NCBI GenBank assembly: GCA_963724825.1
Contig: CAVRWT010000006.1
Span: 67,854-131,853, forward strand
Reading direction: 5' to 3'
Source: JALYNX01 sp963724825
GTDB lineage: Bacteria > Actinomycetota > Acidimicrobiia > Spongiisociales > ZC4RG35
DNA length: 64,000 nt
A program made the translations under genes and the position numbers. The notes under the pieces are model-generated. The model ran no database searches, was not told the DNA's origin, and saw only the letters and a program-made list of their open reading frames with translations. The stretch's first letter is position 1, and each line of letters opens with the position of its first letter. This document shows positions 9,287-18,106 of the stretch, piece after piece.

Positions 9287-10670
9287 TCAGGCCTTCTTGG
9301 TCGCCCAGATCCGCTGATTCACCTCGTTCTCGAGCAGCTCCTGACGCCCTGACCTTGGCTTGGGGTCGATCTCGCCCGAGGCGACCTTGTCCTCGAGCCC
9401 CACCAGAGTGACCTCACCGGCGAGAATCGAAGCGCCCACCCCCTTGGCCCATCCGGCGTAGCGGTCTGCTCGCGGCCCGTCGAGGGTCTTGGTTCTCGAT
9501 CATGTCGGCGGCGACGAGGAGAGCTCGGGCCAGGGTGTCGATTCCGCCGATGTGGCCATGGAAGAGGTCGGTGCGGTCCATGCTCTGACGTCGAAGCTTG
9601 GCGTCGAAGTTGAAACCTCCCGTGGTGAAGCCACCGCTCTTGACGATCTCATAGAGCGCCAAGGAGAGCTCGTCGACCGAGTTGGGGAACTGGTCCGTGT
9701 CCCAGCCGTTCTGGTAGTCCCCACGGTTGGCGTCGATGCTGCCAAAGATCCCGTTGGCGGTTGCGTAGGCCACCTCGTGGTGGAAGCTGTGTCCTGCCAA
9801 AGTGGCGTGGTTGGCCTCGATGTTGACCTTGTACTCGCCGTCGAGCCCGTGGCGGACAAGGAAGCCGTGGACGGTCGCGCAGTCGTAGTCGTACTGGTGC
9901 TTGGTCGGCTCCTGGGGCTTGGGCTCGATCAGCAAGGTTCCCTTGAACCCGATCTGGCGCTTGTGCTCGGCCACCATCTCCAGGAATCGTGCGAACTGGG
10001 TCTCCTCACGAGCGAGGTCTGTGTTGAGGAGAGTCTCGTAACCCTCCCTTCCGCCCCAGAGGACGTAGTTGGCACCGCCGAGTCGGTGTGTCGCCTCCAG
10101 CATCACCTTCACCTGGGCCGCGGCATAGGCGAAGACATCCGGGTCGGGGTTGGTTGCCGCTCCTGCGGCGTATCGGGGATGGCTGAATAGGTTGGCCGTT
10201 CCCCACAGCAGCTTGAGCCCGGTCGCCGACATATGGCCCTCGATCTGGTCGACAACTGTCTCCAGGTTGGCTCGAGTCTCCTTGAACGAAGACCCCTCGG
10301 GGGCAACGTCGCGGTCGTGGAAGCAGAAGTAAGGGACCCCGAGCTTGGACAGGAATTCGAAGGCGGCCTCGACCTTGTTGTTTGCTGCCGTCATCGGGTC
10401 GACGTCCGGGCTGAGCCAGGGCCGATCAAAGGTCCCCATCCCGAAGACGTCGGATCCGGGCCAATTGAACGAGTGCCAGAGGCAGACGGCGATCCGGAGA
10501 TGGTCTTCCATCCTCTTTCCGAGGACCAGCCTGTCGGGCTCGTAGACCTTGAAGGAAAGTGGCTCTTGGGAGTCGAGCCCTCCGAATGGGATCGGTCCGG
10601 TCACCTCGGTGAAGAAGTCGTTGCCCACGCCGTGCCTTTCGAACTGATGGAAGGTGGGCGAGCCTATCAC
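9287..10670 (-). CDS. xylA: Xylose isomerase, class II, with 3' frameshift
   Basis: Xylose isomerase, which converts D-xylose to D-xylulose in the cytoplasm using two divalent metals. The catalytic His/Asp pair is in CFHDRDVAPEG. Metal ligands are visible in LLIEPKPQEPTKHQYDYD (Glu, Lys), VNIEANHATLAGH (Glu, His) and SIDANRGD (Asp). Length near 460 residues and the FHDRDVAPEG pattern indicate class II. The frame breaks near 9491: after ADMIEN one extra base must be dropped to read TLDGPRADRYAGWAKGVGAS and finish at TGA 9289-9287 with ATKKA. GTG 10670 is the most upstream start; another GTG lies a few codons inside. It is convergent with the xylFHG-SDR operon. No xylulokinase is in this window. 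Confidence 0.9.
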
Positions 10671-10685
10671 TCAGGGCGTTCGGCC

Positions 10686-11165
10686 TTACCCGATGGGGCG
10701 TCGCCTCTTTGAGGTGATTACGCCGGTGTCGAAGCCACCAAGGTGGAGGCCACCGGCGAACCGTGCATGTTCGATCTTGAGACACCGGTCTTGAACCACT
10801 TTCAGACCTGCGTCGACCGCCTTGCGGGCTGCCTCTTCGTGACGCAAGCCCAGCTGGAACCAGACGACCTTGGCACCAACCTCGATCGCCTCGTCCACCA
10901 CTGCGGGTATCTCGGAGTGCTTCCGGAAGACATCGACGATGTCGGGCGGCTCGGGGAGATCCCGCAAGGACGGGTAGGACTTGAGCCCGAGCACCTCCTC
11001 GTACATCGGATTGACGGGATAGGTGACGAAGTCGGTTCGGACCAGGTAGCTGGCCACGAAGTTCGAAGAGCGGATGGGATTGGCCGATACCCCGACCAGT
11101 GCCACGCTGCGGGCGCCGAGGATGATTCGAAGCCGGTCCCGTGCCTCTGGGTCGGCCACAGTCAT
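10686..11165 (-). CDS. CoA-binding (Rossmann) domain protein
   Basis: A 159-residue stand-alone CoA-binding protein of the YccU type, related to the nucleotide/CoA-binding domain of succinyl-CoA ligases. The first strand and loop read SVALVGVSANPIRSSNFVAS, and later parts include VTYPVNPMYEEVLG and CLKIEHARF. Ligand and partner are unknown; such proteins are often next to sulfur or acyl-CoA metabolism genes. ATG 11165 overlaps the stop of the upstream MetY-like gene as ATGA, so the pair is co-translated. A longer in-frame start at 11501 would lie entirely inside metY and is rejected. Confidence 0.85.
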   Translation of the reverse strand: MTVADPEARDRLRIILGARSVALVGVSANPIRSSNFVASYLVRTDFVTYPVNPMYEEVLGLKSYPSLRDLPEPPDIVDVFRKHSEIPAVVDEAIEVGAKVVWFQLGLRHEEAARKAVDAGLKVVQDRCLKIEHARFAGGLHLGGFDTGVITSKRRRPIG

Positions 11166-12466
11166 GAGGACGCCACCAGGGCACGATCGAGGTCCCAGAC
11201 GATGTCCTCGATGTCCTCGATGCCAACCGAGATCCTGATCATGTCGTCCCCAACGCCGGACCGCTCCCGTTCGGCGACGGGCACCTGCTGATGGGTAGTC
11301 GAGGCCGGATGGATCACCAGCGTCTTGGCGTCGCCCACGTTGGCGAGATGCGAGGCCAGCTCCACGGTCTCGATGAAGCGAATCCCTGCCGGCAGGCCGC
11401 CCCGGAGCCCGAATGTGAAGACTGCTCCCGGTCCCTTGGGCAGATATCGCTCGGCAAGTTCCTTCCATGGGTTGTCGTCGAAGATGGGGAAGTTGACCCA
11501 TGCCACCTCGTCGCGGCCCCGAAGGAACTCGGCGACCGCCTTGGCGTTTTCGACATGTCTCTGCATGCGAAGCGGAAGGGTCTCCACCCCGAGCAACAGT
11601 ATGAAGGAGTTGAACGGTGACAAAGAGGCGCCGATGTCACGGAGGAGCTCGACCCGGGCCCGTGTCAGATAGGCGTACTCACGGAAGTTCTCCCAGAACC
11701 GAAGATCGTGATAGGCCGGAGAGGGCTCCACGAGGGTGGGGAACTTGCCGTTGTCGAAGGGAAAGCGGCCGCTCTCCACGATCACGCCGGCGATCGCCGC
11801 CCCATGCCCGCCGAGGAACTTGGTGGCGGAGTGCACAACTATGTCTGCGCCGTACTCGATGGGCCGGCAGAGATAGGGAGTGGCAAAGGTGTTGTCCACG
11901 ACCAGCGGAACGCCGTTTTCGTGGGCAATCCCGGCGATCGTCTCGATGTCGAGGATGTCGGCGCCAGGATTCCCGACGGTCTCGCCATAGAGCAGCTTCG
12001 TCTTGTCGGTGATGGCAGCTCGTACTGCGTCGATGTCGCCGAAGTCGACGAAGGTCACGTCGACCCCCATTCTCCGGAGGGTCACGTCGAACTGGGTGTA
12101 AGTCCCGCCGTATAGAGATCGCGAGGCGACCAACTCGTCTCCCTGCTGGCAGAGGGCGAGGATCGATATGAGCTGGGCAGCCTGTCCCGAAGCAGTTGCC
12201 ACCGCTCCCAAGCCGCCCTCGAGCGAGGCCATCCGCTCCTCGAATGCTGCGGTAGTCGGATTGCCGATTCGGGTGTAGATGTTCCCGTAGTTCTGCAAGG
12301 CGAAGAGATCGGCGGCGTGCTGGACGTCGTCGAAGACGAAAGAAGTAGTCGCGTATATGGGCATGGCCCGGGCTCCGGTCTCGGGATCCGGGCGCTGGCC
12401 GGCATGCACGGCCCGAGTGGCGAAACCGAACTCGTGGTCTTTCATCTGGCCCATGTTGGCATCCAT
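11162..12466 (-). CDS. metY: O-acetylhomoserine sulfhydrylase-type Cys/Met metabolism PLP enzyme
   Basis: A 434-residue fold-type I PLP enzyme of the Cys/Met metabolism family. The length and the opening FATRAVHAGQRPDPETGARA fit O-acetylhomoserine aminocarboxypropyltransferase (MetY), which makes homocysteine from O-acetylhomoserine and sulfide. The PLP lysine lies in VVHSATKFLGGHG, the phosphate-binding region in ATASGQAAQ, and the Tyr/Arg contacts in IYTRIGNPT. ATG 12466 starts MDANMGQMKDHEFGF; ATG 12454 and 12445 are alternatives. The open frame continues upstream through a broken cupin gene only because that gene is frameshifted. It overlaps the CoA-binding gene by ATGA. A cystathionine gamma-lyase or synthase activity cannot be excluded. 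Confidence 0.87.
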   Translation of the reverse strand: MDANMGQMKDHEFGFATRAVHAGQRPDPETGARAMPIYATTSFVFDDVQHAADLFALQNYGNIYTRIGNPTTAAFEERMASLEGGLGAVATASGQAAQLISILALCQQGDELVASRSLYGGTYTQFDVTLRRMGVDVTFVDFGDIDAVRAAITDKTKLLYGETVGNPGADILDIETIAGIAHENGVPLVVDNTFATPYLCRPIEYGADIVVHSATKFLGGHGAAIAGVIVESGRFPFDNGKFPTLVEPSPAYHDLRFWENFREYAYLTRARVELLRDIGASLSPFNSFILLLGVETLPLRMQRHVENAKAVAEFLRGRDEVAWVNFPIFDDNPWKELAERYLPKGPGAVFTFGLRGGLPAGIRFIETVELASHLANVGDAKTLVIHPASTTHQQVPVAERERSGVGDDMIRISVGIEDIEDIVWDLDRALVASS

Positions 12467-12477
12467 CGTCCGCGGGC

Positions 12478-12952
12478 TCAGTCGCCCGATGGGCTGTTGT
12501 CGTATTCGTCGACGGTTACCGGCCGCGGCTCCCAGAGCGTCGCGCCGCCGGTGGTCAGGGAGAGGTGGCTCATCGGCGAGTCCGGGCCGGCCCCGTGCCA
12601 ATGAAGCTCGCCCGGCTTGGAGTAGATCACATCGCCTGTCGAGAACTCGACGATGTCGCCCGACTCGGTGCCTCCCCGCCCGTGGCCGGACGATGACATA
12701 GAGGACCTGGCCTTCGGGGTGGGAGTGCCAGTGGGTTCTCGCCCCGGCCTCGAAGGTGACACTGATCGCATTCAGCACCCGGTCGTCACCCTGGGACAAC
12801 GTCTCCATCCAGGCCTTGCCGGTGAAGTGCTCCTCGGGCTGAGGGATCGCGTTGCAGGGCCTCGGGCAGTGGTGTGCTCCATGAGGTGAGAGGTTATCCG
12901 CGCACGCCGAGCCCCAATTCGTCGACTCTTGGCGACTTCGGTGGTGACTCAC
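12478..12952 (-). CDS. Small cupin protein, frameshifted
   Basis: A single-domain cupin (small beta-barrel, usually metal-binding). The upstream frame gives QPEEHFTGKAWMETL and then HWHSHPEGQVLYVIV, the cupin motif 1 with its His ligands. At about 12688 one base must be dropped to continue as GHGRGGTESGDIVEFSTGDV, then ELHWHGAGPDSPMSHLSL, which is motif 2, ending at TGA 12480-12478. The pattern resembles cupins often annotated as carboxymuconolactone decarboxylase-associated or mandelonitrile-lyase-like. The true start is unclear: GTG 12952 opens the frame, while an ATG near 12880 is in another frame, so a second error near the 5' end is possible. It lies 11 bases upstream of metY. Confidence 0.65.
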
Positions 12953-13011
12953 AGGGAGCCCTCAGGCGCGGGCTGGATGATCGACCTGGCATCTGATTGA
13001 AAGGAGTTGAG

Positions 13012-13288
13012 ATGCACACTCGAAGCAAGACAGTCAAGACCCTCGCCGCCTCGGCGGCCTTGGTCGCCAGCCTCGGTCTCGGGGCGGTGTTGGGGTCACC
13101 CGGCGTGGCTCAGGCGCAGGAGGAGACGACCACCACGGTGGTCGATGACTCCACCAACGCGACCGCCGCCACGACGGATACCACGGTACGACGACAGGGC
13201 CACCACCGACGATACGAACGGTTCGGGCCAGGCTGACCACAACTGCGACGACGCGGCCGCCGGATCGGGCACCACGGCCACGACCTGA
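13012..13288 (+). CDS. Small secreted Thr/Asp-rich protein, probably frameshifted
   Basis: MHTRSKTVKTLAASAALVAS begins a clear signal peptide, with cleavage likely after AQA near residue 31. The short mature part is rich in Thr, Ala and Asp (EETTTTVVDDSTNATAATT). The strong ribosome site AAGGAG at 13001-13006 supports ATG 13012. The frame as given ends at 13236 with an Arg/His-rich tail that looks out of frame. Dropping one base between 13180 and 13200 gives instead DDRATTDDTNGSGQADHN and a stop at 13288, in keeping with the Asp/Thr-rich start. No function is recognised; a cell-wall or surface role is possible. Confidence 0.5.
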
Positions 13289-13301
13289 CGGATAGCGCAC
13301 C

Positions 13302-13352
13302 CGTAATTGGGACCTGCAGGGCTCATATCCGAACCTGGAGGTCCCAATTACG
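13302..13352. repeat. Inverted repeat at the end of the SMP-30-like gene
   Basis: The arms 13302-13320 (CGTAATTGGGACCTGCAGG) and 13334-13352 are complementary except for one central mismatch, around a 13-base loop. The element spans the stop codon of the minus-strand lactonase gene and lies just past the end of the plus-strand secreted protein, so it may act as a two-way terminator, although no T-run is present. Confidence 0.6.
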
Positions 13353-14252
13353 CCCGAGGGGCTCCGGTGGTCCTGGTGCGGACCCGGTACAGCGATGTGG
13401 TGGCGGTCATGAAGAGGTCGGTCCCGTCCGGACCGCCAAAGGCGCAATTGCTGGTCACCTCGGGAATCGGGATCTTCCCGATGCGCCGGCCTTCCGGGGT
13501 GAGGACATGGATCCCATCCCCGGCGCTGGTGAACACATGGTCGGTCCGGTTCACGCGGAACCCGTCGGCAAGCCCGGGAGTGATCTCAGCGAACACCCGG
13601 GGATTGCGCAATTGGATGCCGTTCTCGACGTCGAACGCCATGATGTGCTTGCTCCCGGCCGGGTCCATGCCCCCGATGGTGTCCGATATATATAGGACAG
13701 ACTCGTCCACGGAGAACGCCAGCCCATTGGGATGGCCCATGAGGTCGGTGACGATGGACGTATCACCGGTGGCAGGGTCGAATCGGAACACATAGCAACC
13801 GGCCAGTTCGGGGTCTGCGGCATGTCCTTCCTCGTTGTTGATGATCCCATAGGGCGGATCGCTGAACCAGATCGTCCCATCGGACTTGACGACCACGTCG
13901 TTTGGGGAGTTCAGCCTCGATCCTCGATAGGTGGAAACAAGAGGCGTGATCGTGCCGTCGTGCTCGACCCGCTCGATGCGTCGATGGCCCTGGGAGCAAA
14001 CCACCTCTCGCCCTCGAGATCCAGCGTTCTGCCATTGGTGAACTCGACATCCGTTCGCTCGACCTCGACGCCGTGGCTCTCGGTCCAGCGCATGACGCGA
14101 TTTCTCCGAACGTCGCTCCAGACGACCGCCTGGCGGCGAGGCAACCACGCCGGTCCCTCTGCCCAAACACAGTCACCCCCGAGGCGCTCGACGACCGCGG
14201 CAGGATCGATGAGTTTCTCGAACGACCGGTCCTCGATGATTGGAGTCGACAT
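13348..14252 (-). CDS. SMP-30/gluconolactonase/LRE family protein, frameshifted
   Basis: A six-bladed beta-propeller lactonase-like enzyme of about 300 residues, expected to hydrolyse sugar lactones with one divalent metal. The N-terminal part reads CVWAEGPAWLPRRQAVVWSD, carrying the metal-binding Glu of the family (AEGP). LNSPNDVVVKSDGTIWFSDP has the expected Asn and Asp, and DLMGHPNGLAFSVDESVLY the second Asn/Asp region. Near 14002 one base must be added to join GERW to CSQGHRRIERVEHDG. ATG 14252 is chosen by the start MSTPIIEDRSFEKL. It is divergent from the F420-type oxidoreductase, with only 25 bases between the two starts. Confidence 0.82.
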
Positions 14253-14277
14253 GGTCACTTTATCCTGGCAGGCCCGA

Positions 14278-15105
14278 ATGGATGGATGGCCATTGAAGAA
14301 GGTTCGAATCGGAGCCCAATTGCACCCCCAGCAGGGCGCGTATGAGGGTCTGCGCTCTGCGGTGACCACAGCCGAGGAGCTCGGGTTCGACCTCGTCTAC
14401 AACTGGGATCACTTCTTTCCCCTGTACGGAGAGGCTGATGGGGCCCATTTCGAATGTTGGACAATGCTCGCCGCCTGGGCAGAGCAGACCACTTCGATCG
14501 AGATCGGCGCTCTCGTCACTTGCAACTCCTACCGCAACCCGGACCTCCTCGCCGATATGGCGCGGACCGTCGACCACATCTCCGGAGGGCGCCTGGTCTT
14601 TGGGATCGGTGCTGGCTGGTTCCGACGCGACTACTCCGAATATGGCTTCGAGTTCGGCCGGGCGGGTTCCCGGCTTGACGCCCTGGCGGTGGCCCTGCCC
14701 CGGATCAAGGCGCGGTGGGCGAAGCTGAATCCGCCGCCGACTCGACGGCTCCCGATCCTCATCGGAGGCACCGGTGAGCGTAAGACCCTTCGCATGGTGG
14801 CCGAGCACGCCGACGGGTGGCACGCCGGGTTTCCCGAGCACCCGTCTGAACTGGAGCCCAAGGTGGCGGCCTTGCTCGCGTGGTGTGATCGGATCGACCG
14901 CGATCCCGGCGAGATCGAGTGGGGGATTGGCCTCGAACCCGAAGACAAGGATCGGGTCCTTGCCGAGGACGCCGAGACCTACCTCGAGATGGGGTTCACC
15001 CAATTCACCCTGGGCTACAACGGGCCGCGATGGAGCGTGGATGACGGCGTCGATTGGCTGGCGTGGCGGGATGAGAAGAACGGACTGCCAGTCGACATCG
15101 ATTGA
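14278..15105 (+). CDS. LLM-class F420-dependent oxidoreductase
   Basis: A 275-residue TIM-barrel protein of the bacterial luciferase-like superfamily, in the actinobacterial F420-dependent subgroup. The N-terminal strand reads KKVRIGAQLHPQQGAYEG. NWDHFFPL is the conserved WDH-type motif. GRLVFGIGAGWFRRDYSEYG is the strongly conserved glycine-rich cofactor region, and LPILIGGTGERKTLRMVAEH the phosphate-binding part. These enzymes transfer hydride to or from coenzyme F420 with varied substrates. ATG 14278 gives MDGWPLKKVRIG; TTG 14293 would give the shorter start usual in the family. It is divergent from the lactonase gene. The substrate is unknown. Confidence 0.85.
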   Translation: MDGWPLKKVRIGAQLHPQQGAYEGLRSAVTTAEELGFDLVYNWDHFFPLYGEADGAHFECWTMLAAWAEQTTSIEIGALVTCNSYRNPDLLADMARTVDHISGGRLVFGIGAGWFRRDYSEYGFEFGRAGSRLDALAVALPRIKARWAKLNPPPTRRLPILIGGTGERKTLRMVAEHADGWHAGFPEHPSELEPKVAALLAWCDRIDRDPGEIEWGIGLEPEDKDRVLAEDAETYLEMGFTQFTLGYNGPRWSVDDGVDWLAWRDEKNGLPVDID

Positions 15106-15146
15106 GGCGCGTATAACCGTCATTGAGGCCAGACAAGGTCATGAAC

Positions 15147-15158
15147 AGTGTCACTGAT
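15147..15158. promoter_or_regulatory. Copy A of the AGTGTSACT motif, upstream of the opp/dpp-type operon
   Basis: AGTGTCACTGAT, followed by AGTGG, so that TCACT-N3-AGTGG forms an imperfect dyad. The first twelve bases are identical to the copy at 40341 upstream of the bicupin gene, and related copies lie at 41339 and 50484. It is 160 bases before the binding-protein start, in a 214-base gene-free leader in which I see nothing else certain. Confidence 0.35.
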
Positions 15159-15319
15159 AGTGGTTTCCTGACGTGCCGTACTCGCTCACCTTGGGGTACA
15201 CTCGAAAGCCTGCGGCGAGTTCCTGGGAAGACCTCAGTGATCTGCGCTGCGGTGCGGCCGAACGGTCGCCAGCAAAAGTCGGGCACCGCCCGACTCAGTT
15301 GAAAGCAGGAAGGAAATCA

Positions 15320-17047
15320 ATGAAGAGAATGAGCAATCGTCCGCGATGGCTCCTCCTGTTGTTCGTCTTCGCACTGGTCGTAGCGGCCTGTGCCGGAGAC
15401 ACCGAGAGCACCACGACAACTGCTGCTCCGGCGGAGACAACAACGACGGCCGCGCAGGCGACCACCTCTACGGCGGCGGCGCCAACGTCGGCGATGACCA
15501 TCACCTACGACATCAACCCTGATGCGGTATGGAGCGATGGCACACCGATTACGACTGCCGACTTTGCCTGTACGTGGACAGCGACGCTCAACACACCTGG
15601 GTCACTTTCGACCGTCGGATACGACCAGATCACTTCGGTCGCAGCAGGCTCGAGTGACAAGCAGGTAGTGGTCGAGTTCGCGACCGTATACGCCCCCTAC
15701 AAGAACCTGTTCAACCCGCTGATCCCAGCCCACGTCGTCACCGACCCGACATGTATGGACGTGTCCGGTGACTTCTTGGACGGTTACGGGGTGTCGGGGC
15801 GCGCATGGCAGATGGAGTCATGGAGCCTGGATCAGGCGATCTTGACGCCCAACCCGGCCTACTGGGGCGATGACAAGCCAGTCGCAACCCGTCTGGTGCA
15901 GGTCCCGAGAACAGAAGATGGCGGCATCGCGGCGCTTGGAGCCGGTGAAGTCGACTTCATCTTCCCGCAGGCGTTCGCCGGCATCACCGATGCCCTGGCC
16001 GCAGACAACATCAAGTTCGTGCCTGGCTATGGCACCAACTACGAGGGTCTGTATTTCCAGCAGGGCGAAGTGCGGAATGGTCCGTTTGCCGACGACGACT
16101 TCCGGGCAGCGTTCTCGATGTCCATCGACCGTGAGCTGATCCTGGCCAACATCTACGACCCGATCTTCCCCGGCGCCCCACTGCTTCAGTGTGGTCTCTG
16201 GGTGCCGACCGTGGGCCCGTGGTGCCAGAACGACCAGTTCACCGACAGCTACGACCCGGAGGGCGCAGCTGCGCTGCTCGAGGGTGCTGGCTGGGTGAAG
16301 GACGACAGTGGCATGTGGGCCAAGGACGGCGTCGTTCCCGAGATCAAGTGGATGATCAACACGCCGAACCCACGTCGTGAGGCCACCCAGGCTCTCATGA
16401 TCCCCGAGTTGGCTGCTGCGGGTTTCAACGTTGTCGCTGACAACGGTGACGCCGCGGCCGTGTTCCAGCAGCGTTTGCCTGCCGGTGACTACGACCTAGG
16501 GATGTACATCAACACCGCGTCTCCCGACCCGAGCGTGACGGGCATCATGTCCTGTGACGCGGTCCCGAGCGAGGAGAATGGAAACCAGGGTCAGAACTCT
16601 GTGTTCTGGTGCAATGAGGACGCAAGCGCCATCATGGCCGAGTCCGACACGACGATCGACGAGACTGCCCGTGCCGACCTGATTCATCAGATCGGTCAGG
16701 CCCTCGTGGATGATCACGTGATGTTGCCCCTGTTCCAGTTCCCGAACGTCGCCGCATGGCGGACCGACCGGCTGGAAGGCGATGCCCCCGGGGCAGATGC
16801 CTCCAACTACCGGGCGTACAACAACAGCTCTCAGCTGTGGACACCTCTGGCCAGTGACGAGATCATCGTCGGCGCCGAGCAGTGGCCCGAGTGCTTGAAC
16901 CCGATCACGGAATGCGCCAACTCATCGTGGATGGTCTGGACCGCTGCGTTCCCCGTGCTCCCTGGTGTCTATGACACCACAGCTGACGGAGACTTCGTGG
17001 TGACCAACCTGATGGCAAGCGATCCCGTCGTGACGGTCAACGAGTAA
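15320..17047 (+). CDS. Family 5 (peptide/nickel type) ABC substrate-binding lipoprotein, apparently circularly permuted
   Basis: A 575-residue exported lipoprotein. Signal and lipobox end at VVAAC (Cys24), followed by a Thr/Ala linker to about residue 58. The SBP_bac_5 fold then starts abruptly at TITYDINPDAVWSDGTPITT, which in DppA/OppA-like proteins is about 60-80 residues into the mature chain (compare the WHDG-type motif). The canonical middle and C-terminal regions follow in order. After the usual end of the fold (SNYRAYNNSSQLW) the chain continues with residues 514-575, EIIVGAEQWPECLNPITECA through ASDPVVTVNE, which looks like the missing canonical N-terminal segment. The order of elements is therefore rotated. 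ATG 15320 follows AGGAAGG at 15308-15314. It delivers peptides or similar solutes to the downstream permeases. Confidence 0.88.
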   Translation: MKRMSNRPRWLLLLFVFALVVAACAGDTESTTTTAAPAETTTTAAQATTSTAAAPTSAMTITYDINPDAVWSDGTPITTADFACTWTATLNTPGSLSTVGYDQITSVAAGSSDKQVVVEFATVYAPYKNLFNPLIPAHVVTDPTCMDVSGDFLDGYGVSGRAWQMESWSLDQAILTPNPAYWGDDKPVATRLVQVPRTEDGGIAALGAGEVDFIFPQAFAGITDALAADNIKFVPGYGTNYEGLYFQQGEVRNGPFADDDFRAAFSMSIDRELILANIYDPIFPGAPLLQCGLWVPTVGPWCQNDQFTDSYDPEGAAALLEGAGWVKDDSGMWAKDGVVPEIKWMINTPNPRREATQALMIPELAAAGFNVVADNGDAAAVFQQRLPAGDYDLGMYINTASPDPSVTGIMSCDAVPSEENGNQGQNSVFWCNEDASAIMAESDTTIDETARADLIHQIGQALVDDHVMLPLFQFPNVAAWRTDRLEGDAPGADASNYRAYNNSSQLWTPLASDEIIVGAEQWPECLNPITECANSSWMVWTAAFPVLPGVYDTTADGDFVVTNLMASDPVVTVNE

Positions 17048-17058
17048 CCAACTAGCTT

Positions 17059-17092
17059 GTTTGGGGTGCCCGCTAACGTGGGCACCCCAAAC
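17059..17092. terminator. Perfect 13-bp hairpin between binding-protein and permease genes
   Basis: The arms 17059-17071 and 17080-17092 (GTTTGGGGTGCCC and its reverse complement) pair perfectly around an eight-base loop. It sits in the 77-base gap after the binding-protein stop, like the xylF-xylH hairpin. No T-run follows. A partial terminator or 3' end stabiliser favouring the binding protein is likely. Confidence 0.72.
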
Positions 17093-17124
17093 CCGTAGTC
17101 ATAACAATCGGAGGGACGAGGAAG

Positions 17125-18106
17125 ATGACAAGGTTCATCGCCCTTAGGGCCATGTGGGCCATCCCTGTGCTTCTCATCGTCACATTTCTGACGTTCTGGG
17201 CGGTCAAATCGGCGACAGATCCGGTCGCCAGCTACACCCGGATCAATACTCGAGCCACACCCGAGATGATCGAGGAGTACAAGGTCAAGCACGGCCTCGT
17301 CGGCTCCACTCCCGAGCAATACGTCCGCTGGCTCAAGAATTTCGTCACCTTGGAATGGGGTAACTCGATCAAGGGGAATCGGCCGGTGTGGCCCGACCTC
17401 AAGGCGGCCATGGTTAACAGCCTGATCCTCGGCGTGACCGCAAGCTTCGTCGGGATCACCGTTGGGCTCGGTATCGGCATCTTGTCGGCGCTACGTCAGT
17501 ATTCGAAGTTCGACACCGCCGCGACCGGCGCCGCCTTCGTCGGGATTTCGATCCCGCCGTTTGTCTCGGCGGTGCTGCTTCAGGTGTTCTTTGCGATCAT
17601 GATCACGGAATGGCTCGGTCTCGATAAGCCGTTCTTACCCGTGGCCGGGGTGTACCCACCCGGCCAGGTCGGCTTCGACCTCGGGCTCACGGATCCAGCA
17701 CATGATCCTCCCGGTCACGGTCGTCGCCATCCAGATCATCGCCGTGTACAGCCGGTACATGCGGGCCTCACTGCTCGACGTCAAAGAAGCCGACTACATG
17801 CGAACCGCTCGGGCCAAGGGAATCTCCGAGCGCAAAGTGATCACTCATCACGCCCTGCGCAATGCCATGATCCCCGTTGTGACGGTGGCCGCCATCGACA
17901 TCGGGGCGATCATCGGCGGTCTGATCATCACCGAGCGCATCTTCGAACTTCACGGCACCGGCGACTACCTGCTCACTGCCCTGGGCAATGGAGACTTCCC
18001 CCAGATCATGCCTTTGATGTTCATCATCGTGAGCTCGGTGATCATCTTCAACTTGATCGCTGATGTTGCCTATGCCTGGCTCGACCCGAGGATCCGCCTT
18101 GGTTGA
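17125..18106 (+). CDS. DppB-type ABC transporter permease, frameshifted
   Basis: Inner-membrane permease of the BPD_transp_1 family (DppB/OppB type). The first frame covers TM1 (MWAIPVLLIVTFLTFWAVKS), the external loop, the conserved FVTLEWGNSIKGNRPV and two more membrane segments, to about residue 190. Near 17688 one extra base must be dropped. The second frame then continues with RIQHMILPVTVVAIQI, the EAA coupling loop EADYMRTARAKGISERKVI and two more membrane segments, ending at TGA 18104-18106 with WLDPRIRLG, a typical DppB end. A ribosome site GGAGG lies at 17110-17114. It pairs with the DppC-type permease downstream. Confidence 0.85.
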
